From DASTHG01 sp041498155 (GTDB lineage: Bacteria; Gemmatimonadota; Gemmatimonadetes; Gemmatimonadales; GWC2-71-9), in contig JBGQHV010000168.1 of the NCBI GenBank assembly GCA_041498155.1, positions 1 through 7,254 of the forward strand: DNA of 7,254 nt. The letters are read 5' to 3'. The translations under genes and the position numbers were made by a program. The notes beneath the pieces are model-generated. The model was given only the letters and a program-made list of their open reading frames with translations. It did no database searches and had not been told where the DNA came from. Shown here in pieces: positions 1-6,756 of this stretch; positions within the stretch are counted from its first letter, which is position 1; each line of letters opens with the position of its first letter.

Positions 1-789
1 CCCGCCGCGGGTATGCTGTCGCAGCGCGCGAGCGTGGGGCTTTCGCCGTTCCTCGTGGCGATGGTGGCGATCCTGTGGGCGTACGACGGCTGGGGCGATC
101 TGGCGTTCATCGGTGGCGAGGTGCGCGACCCGGAGCGGAACCTTCCCCTGGCGCTGCTGCTCGGTACCGGTTCGGTGGTCGTGCTGTATCTCTGCGCCAA
201 CCTCGTGTACCTGCATCTGATCCCGATCGAGCAGATGAAACACGCGGAGCTCGTGGCGGCGGACGCGGCCCGGCTGCTGGTCGGGCCCGCCGGCGTCGTG
301 GCGGTGTCGGCGGCGGTGGCGGTCAGCACCTTCGGCACACTCAACGGCTCGATGATGACCTCGCCGCGGATCTTCTATGCGCTGGCGGAGGATGGCCTGT
401 TCCCCGCGGTGATCGCCCGGGTCGATCCCACGACCGGCGCGCCGGGCCCGGCGATCCTGCTCACCGCGGCGCTCGGCATGATCTTCGTGCTGGTGCGCAG
501 CTTCACCCAGCTGGCGGACCAGTTCGTCATCGGTATCTGGCCCTTCTACGCGCTGGCCGTGGCCGCGATCTACGTGCTGCGCCGCCGCCGTCCCGACCTG
601 GTGCGCCCCTATCGCACGTGGGGCTATCCGGTGGTCCCGGCCGTCTTCCTGCTGGCCTCGTTGTTCCTGCTCGGCAACTACTTCGTGTCGCAGCCCGTGG
701 CCTCGGCGGTGGACGTCGGGATCCTGCTCGCCGGCATCCCGGTGTTCGTGTTGTGGCGCCGCGCCCATGCGCCGGCGACGAATCCGTGA
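1..789 (+). CDS. APC-superfamily amino-acid permease, LAT-like (C-terminal part, 5' end outside window)
   Basis: Inner-membrane secondary transporter, probably for amino acids. The reading frame is open from the first base, so the gene begins upstream; 262 residues are visible and end at TGA (787-789). Numbering from the first visible codon, residues 15-38 are a membrane segment with the signature LWAYDGWGDLAFIGGEVRDP, followed by PERNLP. In the L-type/SteT branch of the APC superfamily this motif marks transmembrane helix 6 and the loop after it. Further family marks are SPRIFYALAEDGLFP (121-135) and the VDPTTGAPGPAI stretch (141-152). Hydrophobic segments lie near 51-73, 95-115, 150-166, 172-193, 210-230 and 237-252, which fits helices 6-12 of a 12-helix carrier. 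Positive residues RRRRPDLVRPYR (194-205) would form a cytoplasmic loop. Substrate cannot be told from sequence; serine/threonine or large neutral amino acids are the usual substrates of relatives. The family call is firm, the specificity is not. Confidence 0.9.
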   Translation, partial: PAAGMLSQRASVGLSPFLVAMVAILWAYDGWGDLAFIGGEVRDPERNLPLALLLGTGSVVVLYLCANLVYLHLIPIEQMKHAELVAADAARLLVGPAGVVAVSAAVAVSTFGTLNGSMMTSPRIFYALAEDGLFPAVIARVDPTTGAPGPAILLTAALGMIFVLVRSFTQLADQFVIGIWPFYALAVAAIYVLRRRRPDLVRPYRTWGYPVVPAVFLLASLFLLGNYFVSQPVASAVDVGILLAGIPVFVLWRRAHAPATNP

Positions 790-807
790 CGGGATCGTCG
801 CCGTCAC
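786..807 (+). other. Hairpin at the permease stop codon, possible weak terminator
   Basis: GTGACGG (786-792) and CCGTCAC (801-807) are perfect reverse complements, giving a 7-bp stem with an 8-base loop. The left arm includes the TGA stop codon of the permease. No T-tract follows, so it is not a classical intrinsic terminator. It could slow polymerase, protect a 3' end, or be chance in GC-rich DNA. It ends four bases before the -35 box of the next gene. Confidence 0.3.
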
Positions 808-811
808 CCGA

Positions 812-841
812 TTGACAAGCCCCGGGGCCCGGGCATCTTAT
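812..841 (+). promoter_or_regulatory. Sigma70-type promoter for the Oar-like receptor gene
   Basis: A perfect -35 hexamer TTGACA (812-817) is followed after 18 bases by TCTTAT (836-841), which matches TATAAT at four of six positions. The start of transcription would fall near 848, giving a leader of about 60 bases before the ATG at 908. The spacer holds a perfect 10-bp palindrome, GCCCCGGGGC (819-828), which could be an operator or simply GC-rich sequence. The position in the short gap after the permease stop supports separate transcription of the receptor gene. Confidence 0.55.
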
Positions 842-895
842 CCCGCGCCCTTGCTGAACTTCTCCGTGGATTCTCATACCATGTCGACCGTTTCC

Positions 896-900
896 GGGAG
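896..900 (+). promoter_or_regulatory. Ribosome binding site deciding the receptor start
   Basis: GGGAG lies 7 bases before the ATG at 908. The in-frame ATG at 881 has no such sequence before it, and starting there would add nine residues in front of a standard signal peptide. This favours 908. Confidence 0.6.
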
Positions 901-907
901 CCTGTCC

Positions 908-3900
908 ATGAAGCGCTTGCTGTGGTCCGTTGGAGCACTCGTCGCTCTCGTCGTGCTCCCGTCCGGCGGCTCGCTCGCCGCGCAGGGGGTGACGACCGCG
1001 GCCGTGATCGGCCGGCTCACCGACGACGCGGGCAGTCCCGTGGCCCAAGCGTCGGTGTCGCTCCTCAACACCACCACCGGGCAGACCTGGTCCACGCGCG
1101 CCGGCGGCGACGGCCGGTTCTCCTTCGAGAACGTAGCCGTGGGCGGACCGTATACGGTGGACGCGCGGGCGATCGGATTCGAGCCCGTGCACTTCGAAGG
1201 ACTGCTCCTGCGGCTCGGCCAGCGCTACGTGTTCGATCGCCAGATGCGACGGGCGGCGGTCGAAGTGAGCGGGGTGGCCATCACCGGGCAGGCGAGTCCG
1301 CTGCTCTCCGTGGCCCGCACCGGGGCCCAGACGTTCGTGGGTGAGTCGCTTATCACGCGCCTCCCGACCCTGGGCCGGAACTTCACCGACTTCATCAGCG
1401 TGGTGCCGCAGGTCGTCACTTCGGCGGTGCCCGGCGCGAGCGTCGGTGGCCAGAACAACCGGTTCAACAACATCCAGGTCGACGGCGGCGTGAACAACGA
1501 CGTCTTCGGCCTCGCCGCCTCCGGCACCCCCGGCGGCCAGGCGAACGCGCACCCCATCTCGGTCGAAGCCATCAAGGAGTACCAGGTCCTCATCGCGCCG
1601 TTCGACGTACGCCAGGGGAGTTTCGCGGGCGGCCTGATCAACGCGGTCACGAAGTCCGGGACCAACCGCTGGGCCGGGTCGGCGTGGGGCTACTTCCAGG
1701 GACAGGCGCTGGTGGGCCCGAACCTGGGGGGCCACAACTCGGCCGTCTTCCACCAGGACCAGTACGGCTTCAACATCGGCGGCCCCCTCGTCCGCGACCG
1801 GCTGCTGCTCTTCGGATCGGTGGACGTGCAGGCGCGCGGCGCGCCGTTCGCCGGTCTCTCCATCGCGACCGACAGCGCGGGCGGTCAGGACTCGATCGGC
1901 ATCGGCATCCGGTTGGGGACGGCCACCCGAGTCGCCGAGATCCTCCAATCTAAGTACGGCGTCAATGCGGGCACCTTCGCCGCGCCGACGATCGGCAATC
2001 CCGACAAGAACGCCTTCGGGAAACTGAGCCTGCAGCTGGCGCAGAACAGCCAGGTCGAGCTCTCGTACAATTTCGTCAGCGCAAACCAGGACAACCTGGT
2101 GCACTCCTCCACGGCCACCGGGTTCCGGGATGGCTACCAGCTGTCCAACAGCGGCTATCTGTTCACGACCAAGACCAACACGGCGCGCGGGAAGTGGACG
2201 GTGCAGGCGGGACGGTTCTCGAACGAGCTGATCGCCGGCTACCAGCGCATCCGGGACAAACGCGACCTGCCGAACCGGGTGCCGCTGATCTTCGTCGGCG
2301 GCGACCGCCCGTTCGCCGGCGCGGTGCCGAGCACCAACATCGCGGCGGGCGCCGAACGGTTCTCGCACGACAATCTGCTGAACCAGGACATCTTCGAGCT
2401 GACCGACAACCTCACGATCTCACGCGGCCGGCACGCGGTCACGATCGGCACGCACAACGAGTTCTTCCACTTCCTGAACCACTTTTTCCCGGCGTCGCTC
2501 GGCGTGTGGAGCTTCCGCGATACCACCGCGCTCAAGGCGGGTACGCCGTTCCGGTACGAGATCGCACTGCCGCTGCGGCCCGGCGGACCGACCGCCGACT
2601 TTAAAGTGAAGCAGCTCGGTGGGTACGTGCAGGACGTGTGGGCTGCGTCGCCCCGGCTGTCGCTCACCCTGGGGCTGCGCGCCGACATCCCGGTGCAGAA
2701 GGCACCCACGCTCAACCAGACGCTGCTCGACACGCTCGGCATCAACACCGGCGATTTTCCGAGCGGCAACATCCTCTGGTCGCCGCGGGTGGGCTTCAAC
2801 TACGACTTGTCGGGCGACGGGCAGACGCGGTTGCGCGGTGGCGCCGGGATCTTCAGCGGCCGCCCGCCCTACGTGTGGCTCTCCAACGCCTACGGCAACA
2901 CCGGCCGCGAGCAGGCGACGCTCATCTGCGACGGCGCGACCTCCGGCGCCACCACGGACACCGTCCCGGTCTTTACGGTCGACCCGGCCGCCCAGCCGAA
3001 TCACTGCGGCGTGGGGGGCGCTGGTGTATCCGCAGCGGCCGCGTCGGTGGTCTACTTCGACCCCAACTTCAAGTTCCCACAGAACCTGAAGCTGTCGCTC
3101 GGCGTGGATCACCAGCTGCCGTTCGGGATCGTCGGCACGTTCGACTTCCTCTACACGAAGTCGGTCAACCAGTTCTACCTCTCGGATGTGAACCTGCAGG
3201 GCGCCCAAGGCACGGTGTCGGGTGAAGCCGGCCGGGTTCTCTACGGCACGATCAACCCCGCGACGGGGGCCACGGCGCCGGTCCGCAAGAGCACCGCGTT
3301 CCGGGACGTGATCCGCCACCGCAACGAGGGCCAGGACCGCGCGTTCCAGGTCACGGGCCAGTTCGAGAAACGATTCTCCAACAACATGCAGTTCATCGTG
3401 GGCTATACGTACAGCCATGTGCAGGATCTGTTCACGCTCACTTCCAGTATCGCCAGCTCCAACTACCGGTTTACGACGCTCGACGGCACCATCGAGAGTC
3501 GCAACCTGCGGCGCTCGGCGTTCGACATTCCGCACAAGCTGTCGGTCACGGGCGTGTTCAAGCTGCCCGTGGCGTTCGAGCTGTCGCTCGTCTACGTCGG
3601 CCAGTCAGGCTCCCCGTACGCCTGGGTGACGCAGAACGACGTGAACGGCGACGGGTTCGGCGGCAACGACCCGGTCTACGTGCCGCGCGACAACAACGAC
3701 ATCAGCTTGGTGACCCCGAGCGACACCGTCGCCCTGAACACCATCATCAACAGCGAGGCCTGTCTCCAGAAGGCGCGTGGCACGCTCATCGAGCGCAATT
3801 CCTGCCGCAACCCATGGATCAACATCCTGAACGCACGGATCACGAAGATCCTGCCGTCCATCAGTGGCCATCGCATCGAGCTGTCGGCCGACATCTTCAA

Positions 3901-4105
3901 CCTGCTGCATCTGATGAACCATGACTGGGGCGTGATCCGGTCCACCTCCGACTTCGAAGAGGCGAACCTGCTCAACCCCGCGGGCTTCGATGCGGTGAAT
4001 CAGCGGTTCCGCTACCGGTTGGCGTTCTCGCCGAGCCAGCTCAAGCGGCCCAGCGCGACGGCGCAGCAGTGGCGCGTGCAGATGGGATTGAAGTACTTGT
4101 TCTAG
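908..4105 (+). CDS. TonB-dependent receptor-like outer-membrane protein with carboxypeptidase-regulatory-like domain (Oar family)
   Basis: Large outer-membrane beta-barrel protein of 1065 residues; ligand unknown. The start at 908 follows GGGAG and begins a clear signal peptide: MKRLLW, a hydrophobic run to about residue 17, then cleavage near SLAAQ (22-26). Residues 28-115 form a beta-sandwich of the carboxypeptidase-regulatory type (AAVIGRLTDDAGSPVAQASV, then GGDGRFSFENVAVGGPYTV). Residues about 130-250 are the plug, with NNRFNNIQVDG (183-193) and EAIKEYQVLIAPFDVRQGSF ending in GGLINAVTKSGTN (241-253). The rest alternates polar and aromatic strands as in a barrel and ends in LKYLF; a terminal phenylalanine is the signal read by the BAM assembly machinery. 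DVNGDGFGGND (911-921) is a calcium-loop-like motif common in Oar relatives. Cysteines C674/C700 and C952/C966 may form disulfides in outer loops. I see no clear TonB box, so energised transport is not proven. It is a single gene with its own promoter and terminator; no SusD-like partner is present. Confidence 0.9.
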   Translation: MKRLLWSVGALVALVVLPSGGSLAAQGVTTAAVIGRLTDDAGSPVAQASVSLLNTTTGQTWSTRAGGDGRFSFENVAVGGPYTVDARAIGFEPVHFEGLLLRLGQRYVFDRQMRRAAVEVSGVAITGQASPLLSVARTGAQTFVGESLITRLPTLGRNFTDFISVVPQVVTSAVPGASVGGQNNRFNNIQVDGGVNNDVFGLAASGTPGGQANAHPISVEAIKEYQVLIAPFDVRQGSFAGGLINAVTKSGTNRWAGSAWGYFQGQALVGPNLGGHNSAVFHQDQYGFNIGGPLVRDRLLLFGSVDVQARGAPFAGLSIATDSAGGQDSIGIGIRLGTATRVAEILQSKYGVNAGTFAAPTIGNPDKNAFGKLSLQLAQNSQVELSYNFVSANQDNLVHSSTATGFRDGYQLSNSGYLFTTKTNTARGKWTVQAGRFSNELIAGYQRIRDKRDLPNRVPLIFVGGDRPFAGAVPSTNIAAGAERFSHDNLLNQDIFELTDNLTISRGRHAVTIGTHNEFFHFLNHFFPASLGVWSFRDTTALKAGTPFRYEIALPLRPGGPTADFKVKQLGGYVQDVWAASPRLSLTLGLRADIPVQKAPTLNQTLLDTLGINTGDFPSGNILWSPRVGFNYDLSGDGQTRLRGGAGIFSGRPPYVWLSNAYGNTGREQATLICDGATSGATTDTVPVFTVDPAAQPNHCGVGGAGVSAAAASVVYFDPNFKFPQNLKLSLGVDHQLPFGIVGTFDFLYTKSVNQFYLSDVNLQGAQGTVSGEAGRVLYGTINPATGATAPVRKSTAFRDVIRHRNEGQDRAFQVTGQFEKRFSNNMQFIVGYTYSHVQDLFTLTSSIASSNYRFTTLDGTIESRNLRRSAFDIPHKLSVTGVFKLPVAFELSLVYVGQSGSPYAWVTQNDVNGDGFGGNDPVYVPRDNNDISLVTPSDTVALNTIINSEACLQKARGTLIERNSCRNPWINILNARITKILPSISGHRIELSADIFNLLHLMNHDWGVIRSTSDFEEANLLNPAGFDAVNQRFRYRLAFSPSQLKRPSATAQQWRVQMGLKYLF

Positions 4106-4133
4106 AGTGGGCGAAGGAGGGCGGAGGAAGTTG

Positions 4134-4170
4134 GTGGGGGTGATGGAGAGTCCATCACCTCCACTTTTTT
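4134..4170 (+). terminator. Intrinsic terminator of the receptor gene
   Basis: The arms 4134-4147 and 4151-4164 pair over 14 bp with one G-U pair and a three-base loop (GAG), followed directly by six T (4165-4170). It begins 28 bases after the receptor stop codon. The T-tract overlaps the stop codon of the convergent lptG (TAA, 4171-4169). Read from the minus strand, the hairpin follows lptG immediately but lacks a T-run, so termination in that direction would be weaker. Confidence 0.9.
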
Positions 4171-5239
4171 ACGTCTGCGCTTTCTTCAGGAGCCACGCCG
4201 CACCGCCCGCCGCCAGGATGTTGGGGAGCCACGCGGCCAGCGTCGGCGGCAACAACCCGCCGCCGCCCACCGCACGGGACAGCTGCATCAGCAGCAGGAA
4301 GAGAAACGTGGTCGCGAGGCTCACCGCCACGCCCCAGGCCGCGCCGCTACGCGGGTTGGTGATGGCGAGCGGCGCCCCGAACAGCGCGATGATGATGCAG
4401 GTGAAGGGGATGGCCAGTTTCAACGCGCGGTCCACGGCCAGCTTGCGCGTGTCGGAGCCGGAGCGCGCCAGCGCGTCGATGTAGCGCCCCAGCTCGGCGT
4501 AGCGCATCTCCTCGGGCGCTTTGGGCTCGGCGAGCAGGTCCTCGGGGGTCTCGCGCATGATGCGGACGCGCAGCGTGCGGAACTCGAACGCGCGCTCCAC
4601 GCCGCGGCCCATGAGATAGCGCACCCGGCCATCCTGCAGCGTCCATCCGCGTTCCCGCCCGTAGCGCGCCCGGAGCGCCGTCACCACGATGGTGGGGTAC
4701 TCCGGGCCCGTCCCGCCGCGCTCCAGAATGAGATCGTTCATGTCGCGCGTCGCGATCTGGAGATTGCGGATCGCATACACCCACCCGCCGTCGGCACGGT
4801 ACACGAAGTTCGTGCGTGAGCCGGTACGGATCGCCTTCTCGCCCAGGAGCTCGGACTTCTTGGCCGCGCCGATCGGCACGAGCTCGCCCAGTCCCACGCC
4901 GGCCACGCACGCCACGACGGCCGCGAGGAAGAGCGGCCGGACCAGCCGGTGGAACGAGATGCCCGACGCTTTGGCCGCCGTCAGCTCGGAGTGTCGTCCC
5001 ATCGTCCCCACCGTGAACACCGTCGCGAACAGGACCGCCGCCGGCAGCACCAGGAACATCGTGTCCGGCATGCCGTAGACGTACGCCAGGGCCACGTGCG
5101 CCTTGGTCAGCCCGCGCGCCAGGTAGCGGTCCAGCTTGTCGGTCAGGTCGATGACGATGACCAGCAGCGGAAAGCCGAACATCACGACCAGAAACACCAT
5201 GGACCACTGGCGCAGCACGTACCGATCGAGTGTGCGCAT
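4169..5239 (-). CDS. lptG: LptF/LptG-family permease, LptG-like (LPS export ABC transporter, inner-membrane subunit)
   Basis: Inner-membrane subunit of the LptB2FG exporter, which extracts lipopolysaccharide from the outer leaflet and passes it to LptC and the periplasmic bridge. The 356 residues match the usual length of about 360. The start is ATG at 5239, which shares one base with the lptF stop (TGATG). No Shine-Dalgarno sequence precedes it, so translation is probably coupled to lptF. A longer open frame upstream is only lptF read out of phase. LDRYVLRQW (4-12) is the typical LptG N-terminus. Membrane helices lie near 12-32, 60-80, 101-121, 273-293, 300-320 and 331-352. GTMGRHSELTAAKASGIS (78-95) is the conserved loop after helix 2 that contacts the LptB ATPase. 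Residues about 125-235 form the periplasmic jelly-roll domain, including RTNFVYRADGGWVYAIRNL (142-160). The choice of G over F rests on gene order and these motifs. LptA, LptB and LptC are not in the window. Confidence 0.9.
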   Translation of the reverse strand: MRTLDRYVLRQWSMVFLVVMFGFPLLVIVIDLTDKLDRYLARGLTKAHVALAYVYGMPDTMFLVLPAAVLFATVFTVGTMGRHSELTAAKASGISFHRLVRPLFLAAVVACVAGVGLGELVPIGAAKKSELLGEKAIRTGSRTNFVYRADGGWVYAIRNLQIATRDMNDLILERGGTGPEYPTIVVTALRARYGRERGWTLQDGRVRYLMGRGVERAFEFRTLRVRIMRETPEDLLAEPKAPEEMRYAELGRYIDALARSGSDTRKLAVDRALKLAIPFTCIIIALFGAPLAITNPRSGAAWGVAVSLATTFLFLLLMQLSRAVGGGGLLPPTLAAWLPNILAAGGAAWLLKKAQT

Positions 5240-6726
5240 CAGGCGGTGCGCCGCCGCCGGAACAGTCCGACGACCGCGTCCTTGAGGTCGGACCAATCGC
5301 CGCCGCGGGCCGTGGGGCTCGCGCGGCGCATCACCCAGAGCCCCGTGAGGCCGAGCGCGCCGAACAGCAGGTTGGGTCCCCACATGGAGAGAAAAGGTGA
5401 GACGATCAGCCGGTCGCCCAGATCCTCCCCGCCGATCAACCCCACGTAGTAGATCGCGAACACGAATACGCTGGTGCCGATCACGAGTCCCGCTCCGCCG
5501 CGCGGGAACCGCAGCGCCACCGGAACCCCAACCAGGGCGAAGACGAAGCACGCCACTGCGATCGCGACCTTCTTGTGGATCTCGACCAGATACACCGCCG
5601 CGCGACGCCGTGCGCCGTCCACGCGGTCGGTTTCACCGCTGACGCCCCCGGGTGTGACGAGGGGGATGGGCGGCACCACGCGCGCTCCCCCCACCGGGGG
5701 GGGCACCTGCACCGATTGCGCCTGCGCCTGGGCCGGCAGCAGCCAACGCGTGAAGCGGCCTAGCAGGCGGCAGTAGGGACCGCCGGTGGAATCAGGAGGC
5801 GGGGCGGGGGGCGTCGGCGCGGGCCCGAGACCGGCCAGACGCCGGAGATCCCGCTCGACGGTCGCTTCCGCGTCGCGGTGCGCATCGCGGGCGTCGTTCG
5901 AGGCCGCGTCCACCACCTGGGCCATTTCACAGACCGTCATCTCCCGGTCACCCCGGTAGTCGTCTTCGCCGGTCCGCACCAGTTGGTTGGAGACGTTGCG
6001 CACCCGGACGAGGTTCGTGTGGAAGAACGTCCGGTTGAACTGGGATTCCTCTCCCCGCCGGAGCTCCTGGATGTCACCGTCGAACAGGGTCAGGTACAAA
6101 TCGGTCTGGCCGGGGGTATAACCCATGTGCCCGCTGTCGGCTGTGATGATGCGCCGGCGGTCGGCATCGCCCAGATCGTAAATCGTCACGTCGCGCAGCC
6201 GGTTGGTGGCCGGATCGATCCGCGCCGCCCGCAGAAAGAACTGGCCCGGGACGACCTCGTTGATCACCTGCTCCTTGAGGGCGAGGGACGGCTTCTTCCG
6301 CTGGATATCCACCAGCAGCGTGCGGAGGCGGTGATTCGAGCGCGGCAGCACTTGATCGTTCCACACGAACGCCAGCAGCGCCACGACGGCGGCCCCGAGC
6401 AGCACCGGTCGCGCGATGCGGCTCACGCTGATGCCGTTCGCCGTCATCGCCGTGATCTCGCTGTCGGCTGCGAGCCGGCTCATCGTGTGCAGCACGGCGA
6501 CGAGCACGGCCATGGGCAGCGTCATCGCGATGATGAACGGCACGCTCAGCACGAACACTTCCATGATGACGCTCGGCGGCAGCCCCTTGCCGACGAGATT
6601 GCCGAGCTGCTTGGCGATCTGATTGAGCAGCATCAGCGCGGTGAGCGCCGACAGCGAGAAGGCGAGCGGTGCCACGTGCTGGCGCACCAGGTAGCGGGAG
6701 AGGATGCGCACGGCCGGTCTGGCCAT
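5239..6726 (-). CDS. lptF: LptF/LptG-family permease, LptF-like, with long periplasmic insertion
   Basis: Partner of LptG in the LptB2FG lipopolysaccharide exporter of the inner membrane. With the ATG at 6726 it has 495 residues, about 130 more than typical LptF. RILSRYLVRQH (7-17) is the family N-terminus. Membrane helices lie near 18-38, 55-80, 103-123, 385-403, 412-430 and 447-467. LAADSEITAMTANGIS (85-100) is the conserved loop that docks on LptB. The jelly-roll domain spans about 130-260 and contains IITADSGHMGYTPGQTDLYL (193-212). The extra length is a charged helix (about 268-299) and a Pro/Ala-rich segment (300-375) just before helix 4. The tail is basic (RRRRTA). Start choice is uncertain: GGAG (6741-6738) lies 11 bases before ATG 6726; GTG 6735 is too close to it; GTG 6711 would give MRILSRY, the commonest family start, and fits a TATAAT that overlaps ATG 6726. 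First gene of a two-gene operon with lptG. Confidence 0.9.
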   Translation of the reverse strand: MARPAVRILSRYLVRQHVAPLAFSLSALTALMLLNQIAKQLGNLVGKGLPPSVIMEVFVLSVPFIIAMTLPMAVLVAVLHTMSRLAADSEITAMTANGISVSRIARPVLLGAAVVALLAFVWNDQVLPRSNHRLRTLLVDIQRKKPSLALKEQVINEVVPGQFFLRAARIDPATNRLRDVTIYDLGDADRRRIITADSGHMGYTPGQTDLYLTLFDGDIQELRRGEESQFNRTFFHTNLVRVRNVSNQLVRTGEDDYRGDREMTVCEMAQVVDAASNDARDAHRDAEATVERDLRRLAGLGPAPTPPAPPPDSTGGPYCRLLGRFTRWLLPAQAQAQSVQVPPPVGGARVVPPIPLVTPGGVSGETDRVDGARRRAAVYLVEIHKKVAIAVACFVFALVGVPVALRFPRGGAGLVIGTSVFVFAIYYVGLIGGEDLGDRLIVSPFLSMWGPNLLFGALGLTGLWVMRRASPTARGGDWSDLKDAVVGLFRRRRTA

Positions 6727-6753
6727 TATATTCACAACTCCAAGCTGCTACAA
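6725..6753 (-). promoter_or_regulatory. Candidate lptFG promoter overlapping the lptF start codon
   Basis: On the minus strand, TTGTAG (6753-6748) is followed by a 17-base spacer and a perfect TATAAT (6730-6725). The last two bases of the -10 box are the AT of the proposed lptF ATG. If used, transcription would start near 6718, inside the annotated gene, and would favour translation from GTG 6711. The hexamers and spacing are seen directly; activity is inferred. An AT-rich patch in GC-rich DNA at a divergent gene boundary supports a control region. Confidence 0.45.
6727..6732 (+). promoter_or_regulatory. Possible -10 element for the rightward gene
   Basis: TATATT matches the -10 consensus at five of six positions and lies 24 bases before the ATG at 6757, which would give a leader of roughly 17 bases. 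No good -35 sequence is present at the right distance (6704-6709 is ATGCGC). It overlaps the -10 box on the other strand, so the two promoters, if both real, would exclude each other. Confidence 0.25.
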
Positions 6754-6756
6754 GGG

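Noticed and set aside
767..907. Extended N-terminus of the receptor from 767 or 881
   Set aside because: It would overlap the permease end and put 9-47 residues before a good signal peptide. GGGAG is correctly spaced only for ATG 908.
527..2368. A 613-codon open frame on the minus strand, opposite the permease end and the receptor
   Set aside because: It is very rich in Arg, Ala, Gly and Asp without a recognisable domain, and lies opposite a well-supported receptor gene. Long antisense frames are expected where codon third positions are mostly G or C.
2420..3535. A 371-codon minus-strand frame opposite the receptor barrel
   Set aside because: It has the same shadow-type composition (Arg/Val/Glu/Ala), no domain and no ribosome site, and the plus-strand barrel sequence explains the region.
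4107..4484. A 125-codon plus-strand frame starting just after the receptor stop
   Set aside because: It crosses the strong terminator and lies opposite the 3' end of lptG, whose membrane helices are clear.
5237..5551. A 5' extension of the lptG frame giving a 460-residue protein
   Set aside because: The added residues are lptF read out of phase and resemble no LptG. ATG 5239 gives the standard LptG N-terminus and the TGATG coupling with lptF.
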